From Elmis aenea (taxonomy: Eukaryota; Arthropoda; Insecta; Coleoptera; Elmidae): a DNA stretch of 64,000 bases. Shown here piece by piece: positions 57,647-64,000 of this stretch. The stretch lies in NCBI GenBank assembly GCA_947652605.1, contig OX393576.1, positions 18,192,575 to 18,256,574 of the forward strand, given 5' to 3'. The position numbers and the translations under genes were made by a program. Position 1 is the first letter of the stretch. Each line of letters starts with the position of its first letter. The notes beneath the pieces were generated by a model that made no database searches, had not been told where the DNA came from, and saw nothing but the letters and a program-made list of their open reading frames with translations.

Positions 57647-57723
57647 ATGGCGGAAAAAAAAGAATAAATTATACCATGGAGGAAAAACAATTATTAGTTA
57701 GCTTGGTGGAAGAAAATAAATAA
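57647..57723 (+). pseudogene. Harbinger Myb/SANT-like protein, N-terminal stub
   Basis: The in-frame stretch KRINYTMEEKQLLVSLVEEN-K ends at a TAA (57721-57723). An upstream ATG at 57647 (MAEKK) is out of frame by one base in an A-run, so the likely original start is frameshifted. The residues match the opening of Myb/SANT-like DNA-binding proteins that accompany Harbinger transposases in insects (KRxNFT-EEK-LLxxLVE-xK). Only the first helix is left, as the element has an internal deletion. In complete elements this protein helps bring the transposase to the ends and into the nucleus; here it cannot function. Confidence 0.65.
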
Positions 57724-57737
57724 ATAGATTATGTATA

Positions 57738-58668
57738 CAGGGAGTTTGAAATTCGAGTTTAAGCATGGGGTTCTCGCTTATTATAATAGCTAGAGTATAT
57801 GTTTAAATTTGGCAAAGTTGCTAAATTTGGTGCTCATTAATAATCCAAAGAGAAATTGAAAATATCTCAAACGGTGTCCGAGAAAATTAGGAAAAACTGG
57901 AAAATACGATTTTTGAAAATCGTCTATAACTCCTTTGGAGTATGAAATATTTCAAATGTATAAAAACATTGCCGAAGCAACTTTTTAAGCCGAATCGGAT
58001 GGTAGTCACAAATTTTTCTTAGATCGATTCGTTTTTGTTTTATGACAACCAACTTTGTTTTTGCTTATGGGCGCAAGTTTTGCTATTTACATTATCAAAT
58101 AGCATTTATTTTTCTAAATCCATTGATGTATCACACATGGTATTTTACTTTTTCTTTTATTGTCAAATTTAAAAAAATTCGTTTTAAACAATAACCATTA
58201 TAAATCAGGTTGGCCGGTCATTGTAGTTTATGTTGTTTCCATGACTACCAATCAACAAACTAAAAGTCTGTTACTTGTCACATTAATAAATTCGTAAAAA
58301 TGAACTTTAATAACGAAGAAAAACGCGATATGCTGCCCATCAGAAAAAACAAAGTTGGTTGTCTAAAACAAAAACGAATCGACCTAGGAAAAATTTGTGA
58401 CCACCATCCGATTCGGCTTAAAAAGTTGCTTCGGCAACTTTTTTACACATTTAAAATATTTCAAACTCCAAAGGAGTTATAAACAATTTTTAAAAATCGT
58501 ATTTTCCAATTTTTCCTAATTTTCTCGGATACTGTTTGAGATATTTCCAATTTCTCTTTGGATTATTAATAAGCACCAAATTTAGCAACTTTGCCAATTT
58601 TAAACCTATACTCTAGCTATTATAATACGCGAGATCCCCATGCTTAAACTCGAATTTCAAACACCCTG
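57738..58668 (+). mobile_element. 931-bp foldback, TA/CAGGG type, nested in Harbinger
   Basis: The ends CAGGGAGTTTGAAATTCGAG and CTCGAATTTCAAACACCCTG have TA on both sides (57736-57737, 58669-58670). The arms are about 340 and 330 bp with strong pairing (57738-58077 and 58338-58668). The loop (58078-58337) contains a non-coding leader and the start of a transposase frame that reads directly into the right arm. Confidence 0.92.
58300..58341 (+). pseudogene. First codons of a DUF4817-type transposase inside the foldback loop
   Basis: ATG at 58300 begins MNFNNEEKRDMLPI, which fits the very start of DUF4817 helix-turn-helix transposase proteins (xFTNEEK-DMLxIY). The match ends where the inverted arm starts, near 58338, and the following residues come from arm sequence. 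The same arrangement (arm, leader, ATG, HTH codons, inverted arm) is seen in the unrelated family at 30704-32203. The fragment is too short for certainty. Confidence 0.5.
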
Positions 58669-58671
58669 TAT

Positions 58672-58861
58672 ACACCAATTGAGGCTCAATTTGATCTAAG
58701 ATCACAATAACTGTCTCTTTTGTGAGGCGAAAACGCATAAAAAAACGATCGTATTCGAAATCCGTAAATGGATTTGCGCGAACAAATCGCCTTCGAGGAA
58801 TTACAGGGTCGTACAAGTCATCATCTGCATCATCTATCATATTTATAAAGTCAATGTCCAT
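58672..58861 (-). pseudogene. Harbinger (HARBI1-like) transposase, N-terminal fragment
   Basis: From ATG at 58861 the minus strand reads MDIDFINMIDDADDDLYDPV, IPRRRFVRANPFTDFEYDRF and FMRFRLTKETVIVILDQIEP-QLV. It then runs into the inserted foldback at 58670. The run R-NPF-x-(D/E)--FF-RFRL-KETV--xL--IE--L is the conserved start of HARBI1-type nucleases of the PIF/Harbinger superfamily. About 63 codons remain of roughly 350-400 expected, with no stop inside them. The DDE nuclease domain is absent. The gene starts close to the right terminus and points inward, opposite to the Myb/SANT stub at the left, as usual for the superfamily. Confidence 0.85.
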
Positions 58862-59080
58862 ATTTAAACTTAAACCACAATTTAAACAAACACTTAACTA
58901 CAAACAAAGCAAATACAAGATACTTTTAGGTTATGTACTCCAGCTCAAGTTCTAGTAAACAGCGACTCAAGCTCAGCTCAAGTCGAATATGTTCTTAAAA
59001 TTGCTTGGTGCAACACTTTATACCGTTAAGGCGAACTTAAGATTCAGCTAGATCTTAAGATGTGTCGGAGAAACCGGGCA

Positions 59081-60492
59081 TAAGAAACCAGATTACCGCT
59101 ATAAGTTTTCTCAAAGGAAGGGAAATGGTAACCAAATTGAAAACGCAAGTAAAGAATTGTACGTAGTTTTTGATTCTGAACAACTTTTATCTTAAATAAT
59201 AAGGGGAGCCAAAATTTGCAAACTATTTAATTTTCCATGTTAAAGTCCTATGCAGTCAACACCCTGTATGTATTAATAAAGATTTTTTTTTTAATGAACC
59301 AATTGACAAGGGGTACATGGGTCTTCACAATGAGGCCAAGAGTTACATTGACTGAAAGAGGTTCAAAACCGCTGCTCTACATCATTTGAAAACAAAAAGA
59401 AGTACAATTTTTTTAAACATGCACATGGGTAGCGGAAGCCATTTTTTTAAATTAATTGTGAAAAGAGAACAAATCTGTAAGTTGACAAGGCGAAGTTAGT
59501 AAACTAGTAACTCGGAGATATTTCGAGTTTATAGAAATATTTTGTTTCGTAGGCAGTTTTAACGAAGCAACTTTAAAAGCCATGGAACATTTTAATTAAG
59601 CATTCAGGGGAGAAGGACGTTCAGCTAGTCCGCAAGACTTGAAGTTGGTGCTCTTTATACTTCATTGTGGCCAGATGGTGTGGTGGTGCGGCCAACTTCT
59701 TAGAAGACATTAGCATACTAGATGAGGTCTCAAGCCCAACTTTTTAATACGACATGTGCTATATTGCTAAATTCTGAGGATGTGAACAAACGAAAGGTTA
59801 CAATACTATCACAAGAGTGACGAACCATAAGTGGTTTTTATAATAATTTAGTATTTTAATCATTATTGTTAGATATTTGCGTGTCACATGTTGCGCGAGT
59901 ATCAGTATTTAACTTTAATTTGTGTTTTAACACGAGAAGGTTGTACGGAAATCAAATAAAGTATGAAAAATATGCATTGGTGCGACAGATGGCATGGAAT
60001 TGCAAGGGGTAGGCGCCAACTCTGACTGCAACGCGAATGTTTTTATTAGCTCTAATCCTGTGATTGATTGTATTCATGGTGCTTCACTTCGGGCTTTCAT
60101 TATTAAAGGTAATTTATATTTTGATGCACGCGGTTTAGACTGTTTTATTTAATAAAGGCGATACCCCGTGAAAGTATCATCACTTATTTTTCCCTAACGC
60201 AATATAAAATTACTCTTAATTATAAATTTGATGCATATAATTATTAAAATATTTTAATAAGCAAAATGCTCTTGTGCAAAGATGCTCAATACTAATACCA
60301 ATTAATCTTTTAAGTTTCACTTTTTTTAAAGAAAAACATGCTTATTTTTTATTTAGGTATCTAAAGTTGTTTTTGATACGTCATAAAAAACGATCAAAGT
60401 CATTACATTTAACGTATTTTACAAAAGCCAGAAGAATTAACAAAACCCAACACTTTTCGTATTTTCTGCTATACTTTTTTGTTACTGCCAAT
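59081..60492. other. Non-coding stretch with a solo TA/CAGGGTG end and a balanced patch
   Basis: ATGCAGTCAACACCCTG and TA at 59266-59268 are a right terminus without partner. A hAT-like end (minus strand GAGCAGCGGTTTTGAACC) lies near 59375. A balanced patch at 59590-59745 has a partly open but unrecognised frame. Confidence 0.35.
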
Positions 60493-61272
60493 CAGATCTG
60501 GGCAATGCTTGAATGCTTACAACTTGCAATAATTTTTTAAGCACTTTTAATGCTTCGAGCACAATGCTTGGAGCACTTTCCAAAACAGATGCTCGATGCT
60601 TAGAGCACCAAGCACTTTCATGAACACTTGGTACTTATTAAGCACTTTAGAAAGACAGTGCTTAATAATAAGGTGACCAACCGTCCTCCTTTAGGAAGGA
60701 CAGTCCTTCTTTTGTAAATTTTGTCCTCCCTCGAAAAGTGTCCTCCTACATGTCCTCCTTTTCGATAGATTGACAAAAAATATTCATTCAGTGAAAAAAT
60801 ACTCATTTAAATAATAATTAATAGGCATATAAGCATATTTATTATTTACATGTTACAAATGTCTTTATTATGCGCATTTTTCATATTATAAGTGTATTAT
60901 TGTTGCAGTGAATAAAATGTTTCTTTTATTTCCGATATATTTTTCTTCAATTTATTTGTGTCCTCCTTTTCATTGTCAAAAAGTTGGTCACCTTATTAAT
61001 AAGCATTTTTTAAATTTATATATGCTTACTGCATAGTATTTAATCCTTAACATGTATGCTACAACACTGTCTAAATTTTAAATTTCTCTTAAGCATTTCC
61101 AAAATGCTCAATGCTGGCTGCTTAATTTGTTTAAGCACTTTGGTCAGTGCTTGATGCTTTTAAGCATTTTTAAAAACCAAAGTACTTACTGCTTAATTAG
61201 ATCAAGCACTTACACAAGTGCTTGAATGCTCGGTGCTTCAAGCACTTAGGGTCGGTGCTTTGCCCAGCTCTG
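60493..61272. mobile_element. Non-autonomous hAT with exact 8-bp duplication and AAGCACTT arrays
   Basis: The ends are CAGATCTGGGCAA and TTGCCCAGCTCTG. The 8-mer CTGCCAAT flanks both (60485-60492 and 61273-61280), diagnostic of a hAT insertion. The body is filled with many copies, both orientations, of AAGCACTT/AAGTGCTT and GAATGCT-like words, an unusually dense set of probable binding sites. No transposase. A second hAT is inserted at 60669-60995. Confidence 0.93.
60669..60995. mobile_element. 327-bp hAT-like MITE nested in the hAT
   Basis: The ends TAAGGTGACCAAC and GTTGGTCACCTTA are perfect inverted repeats. TTAATAA lies on both sides (60662-60668 and 60996-61002). The left half has four TGTCCTCC-like words; a single TGTCCTCCTTTT sits near the right end. 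Removing it restores the AAGCACTT-type sequence of the host element. Confidence 0.88.
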
Positions 61273-61413
61273 CTGCCAATGTTGTAAAATGATGAATTTG
61301 ACGTTTTTTAATACTAAACCAGTCTAGAACAGTTTTTTACGATATGCTAAGAAATTGACATCTTACAAGTTACAACAATTAAAAACAGTCGCTAACCTTT
61401 TGTATTACTTTTA

Positions 61414-61680
61414 CAGGGTGTTTCTGAACGATGCAGCATAATTTCTACTGGTGAATCTACATAAAAAAATAGGACGATTTAGCCCATCATGCCTTATGGA
61501 AAGTTGCATCGTTTCTAAGTTACAGCCCCATGAAGAGGAGATGAAAAATTGTTTTTTTAATGATAAATCAAGAACGCTTTGACCTACAACATTTATATTT
61601 GGCACGTATTTTACAATAGGCAAGCATGTTCTTATGCATAAGTTTGAATAAAATCCCACAATAGGGCGCGCTACAATCGA
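61414..61680 (+). mobile_element. Solo left end of a TA/CAGGGTG element
   Basis: TA then CAGGGTGTTTCTGAACGATG, with class-typical text inside (TTTCTAAGTTACAGCCCCATG). No right partner. An 82-codon minus-strand frame here is incidental. Confidence 0.45.
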
Positions 61681-62369
61681 TAATAGCAGATAAATAACCT
61701 GCTGTATTTTTTTTGTCGATCGTAATTTTAATTTTTTATTGTAACAGTCGGATAGGTAGGTCTAAAATGTACATTTTTAGTAACCTAAAGTTTTTTGATA
61801 GGAACCATCGTTTTGGAGAAAAACTCGATATTATTAAAATATAACTCTGATATTTATTGAAAGTATTTAACAAAAACTAGTTTTCTGTGAATTAACACTT
61901 GAACTACCAAGACGCTATGACAGTTGCCTATTAGCTGATTCTTGAAGATTACATCAAATATCTCCTCACTTTGGAGTTCCGCAAAAAAATGCTACCACCA
62001 TTAGAATCATCTCTTCCAGTTCTACAATATATGGCATTTTTATTATTATAGGACAGGAAAAGCGTTCGGAAGTATAGCTTATTTTTCATCATTATTGGAA
62101 CACTATTGTTTGCGTTGATGGTGTAAACAAATTTAATCTTGATTTGCTTATGCCATTTTAACATCAACTTTTTTATTTTAAATACGGGTTGTGTCACTAT
62201 TTAAAAATAATTCTTGTTTTATTGATGTATGGGTTGTTGTCTATCTTTAAAAATAAGTGAGGAATTACAATATTATTGTTTTTATTAAGTTTAATCAAAG
62301 TGGCCACTGAAAAAATTACTTAAAAAGGCTAACAGTACTAAATTAAACAAAAAAAAAAAATTAAACTTG
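61681..62369. other. AT-rich non-coding stretch
   Basis: Nothing recognised. Confidence 0.35.
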
Positions 62370-63170
62370 GATAATGTAAGATATCTTTTGAACAACATAT
62401 TTACCAAAGATGTAGTCTGTAAAATGCCTTATCCGCAATAGGCATCGGTTTTGCTCTACGACGTTTCGTTAAAAAGACACGGCGTTTTTTAAAATGCACA
62501 TAACTTATTTATATGCAATTTTACAATTTTTTGTTAAATTTGTTCGTTAGCTTAAAAAAAAAGATTAGGGGTGGTTTATTAAAGAATTTCATACTTCATA
62601 GAAACCCTTAAAAATTATAACGATATACATATGTTCCGATGCTATAGCAATTTTAAATACAAAACATTATTTCTCGGAATATTTTTTTTATACACTCTGT
62701 TGCTTATTTTCAGCTTTTCCGGGAAATCTGTTAGATTTTCCGAAAATTTCACTTGGCCAAAGTTGTAGCCTACAAAATTTGTTACACGGAATGGGTCGTC
62801 CGTTTTTTGGTACAACTTTTCGTTTTAAAGATACAGCCGTTGCAAAGTCTAAGAAACAAATAAAGTTTTTAAATTTTTAACATTTTTCTGTACACAGTGC
62901 TTTGTAACTTTTAACCCATTGCCTGTAGACCAAAAATTATTCCAACCAATTTTGTAGAGAAATTCATGCCCTATTAAAACGCTTAAAGGTATTTTACGAT
63001 AAAATTGATATTTTCGGCGACAGAGCCTTTTAAATGCAGAAGTGTAAAAAAATCAAGTAAGTATTGATATCTGCTTAGCATTTGATTTTAGGAAAAACTT
63101 TTACTGGAAATTTTTTCTTAGGTCCTCTGTTACCACTTAAAATATTTACACTAATAACGGGGTCACCCTG
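62370..63170 (-). mobile_element. Solo right part of a TA/CAGGGTG element
   Basis: It ends ACTAATAACGGGGTCACCCTG, then TA (63171-63172). Inside is class-typical text such as TTTTCGTTTTAAAGATACAG-CCGTTG. The left end is not seen, so the start is a guess. Confidence 0.45.
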
Positions 63171-63172
63171 TA

Positions 63173-63290
63173 TCTTTTTATTTGATGAATTGTCCTTAAA
63201 AAGGATTATCTTTATTTATCAATTGAATTAAACTGTATTTTTAAAATTGACCGTTTTAAGGACATTTCATCAAATAAAAAGGAATATGCT
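63173..63290. repeat. Short MITE-like inverted repeat
   Basis: TTTTTATTTGATGAATTGTC-CTTAAAA and TTTTAAGGACATTTCATCAA-ATAAAAA are inverted repeats with one mismatch around a ~55-bp spacer. It abuts the TA after the preceding element. Confidence 0.75.
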
Positions 63291-63907
63291 TGGGAAAACA
63301 TTCTTATCAATCAAGTGTAGATCTCAAATTTTTATTGCCCATAGAGAAAGAGCTACACTTTAAACTCATCTTATAACTTAAATAGTTAAATAAATAGTAA
63401 CAGTAGGTAAGTAAAAAACCATAAATTATTATGAAATGTGAAAAAAATAATTTTGTGTTTAACTAGTAGGTACAGATGGCCTGTTTAGGTTATGGTTTTT
63501 TTTTTCAATGCCCACTTTGATTAAACTTTATAAACACAATAATATTGTACTAATTGATTTAATTTTAAAGATAGATCAATAAAACGAACAAAAAACCTTT
63601 TTAATGGTGTCACAGCTAACTACAACCCGTATTTAAAATAAAATTGATGTTAAAATCACAAAAACAAATTAAGACATGTAAAATTTATGAATTAAATCTA
63701 CGCAAAAGTGTCGCAAGAATATTAAAAAAAAATTTGAGTATGATTTTAAATAACCAAAATGAAAATGTTTTTGTTTTTATGAATAGCGCAAAAACTTTCA
63801 TTCTTTTCAAGAAGATTTTTTATTGAAAATTTGTTTTTTAATCGTAGATCATCTTAACCCATTTAACAAATTCTATATCTCTTAACGTTTACGAGATTCC
63901 CATTCTG
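63291..63907 (-). mobile_element. AT-rich stretch ending in a TA/CAGAATGG right terminus
   Basis: GTTTACGAGATTCCCATTCTG then TA at 63908-63909 is a diverged right end of the CCCGTAAACG class. The sequence before it is AT-rich with no recognisable arm. The last 90 bases of the window hold nothing identifiable. Confidence 0.35.
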
Positions 63908-64000
63908 TATAACATCATATTCAGCTGTTTTATATATAGCAATCTTTTTTTTTTATGGAGCAAATAATTTGTTCTCCAATTTAAATAAATAAACAGTTGG

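Larger units (their letters stand above)
57331..59080. mobile_element. PIF/Harbinger deletion derivative with TAA target duplication
   Basis: The ends TGCCCGGTTTCTCCGACACA and TGTGTCGGAGAAACCGGGCA are perfect inverted repeats, and pairing continues inward. TAA flanks both (57328-57330 and 59081-59083), the PIF/Harbinger hallmark. The left side keeps the start of the Myb/SANT-like gene (plus strand), the right side the start of the transposase gene (minus strand). Everything between was lost and a 931-bp foldback (57738-58668) now sits at the junction. Confidence 0.93.

Overview
The window looks like a stretch of a large, AT-rich insect genome, probably intronic or intergenic. The evidence is the base composition, long runs without coding capacity, and a dense load of animal DNA transposons (hAT, PIF/Harbinger, mariner, and TA-flanked elements ending in CAGGGTG). 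There are also two 3' fragments of a non-LTR retrotransposon and a tRNA-headed SINE-like repeat. A beetle is my best guess, but nothing in the sequence proves the order. I found no convincing exon of a host gene, no rRNA or functional tRNA gene, and no CRISPR array.

Layout. 1-5.3 kb: AT-rich sequence, a small hAT-like element, a hAT terminal fragment, a perfect 55-bp palindrome, and a ~173-bp tandem array that runs into a 200-base assembly gap (5334-5533). 5.9-16 kb: a 1.5-kb inverted-repeat element with a DUF4817-type transposase relic in its loop, a degraded relative at 11.4-11.9 kb, three small MITEs or foldbacks, and several GC-balanced islands. 17.5-23 kb: a complete 941-bp non-autonomous hAT with an exact 8-bp target duplication, a second hAT deletion derivative keeping the transposase C-terminus, a LINE 3' end, hAT termini and another foldback. 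23-29 kb: mostly plain AT-rich DNA with islands. 29.7-33 kb: a hAT relic split by a 1500-bp TA-flanked foldback, then a SINE/LINE-tail repeat. 33-38 kb: a MITE holding another MITE at a reconstructable empty site, a TIR element with identical 52-bp ends, and a GC-balanced region with a possible initiator and splice donor. 38-54 kb: two copies of a 1.5-kb compound palindrome, a second LINE 3' end, a mariner pseudogene, and a palindrome built on a 16-bp minisatellite. 55-64 kb: a second mariner relic, a PIF/Harbinger deletion derivative with fragments of both its genes and a foldback inserted between them, and a hAT inside a hAT with target duplications at both levels.

No host pathway can be described. 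The common theme is the foldback elements flanked by TA and ending CAGGGTG...CACCCTG. In two unrelated ones the loop holds the start of a DUF4817-type helix-turn-helix transposase reading frame. This suggests they formed by inverted duplication of the 5' end of an autonomous element. If transcribed inside introns, their long arms could fold into hairpin RNAs.
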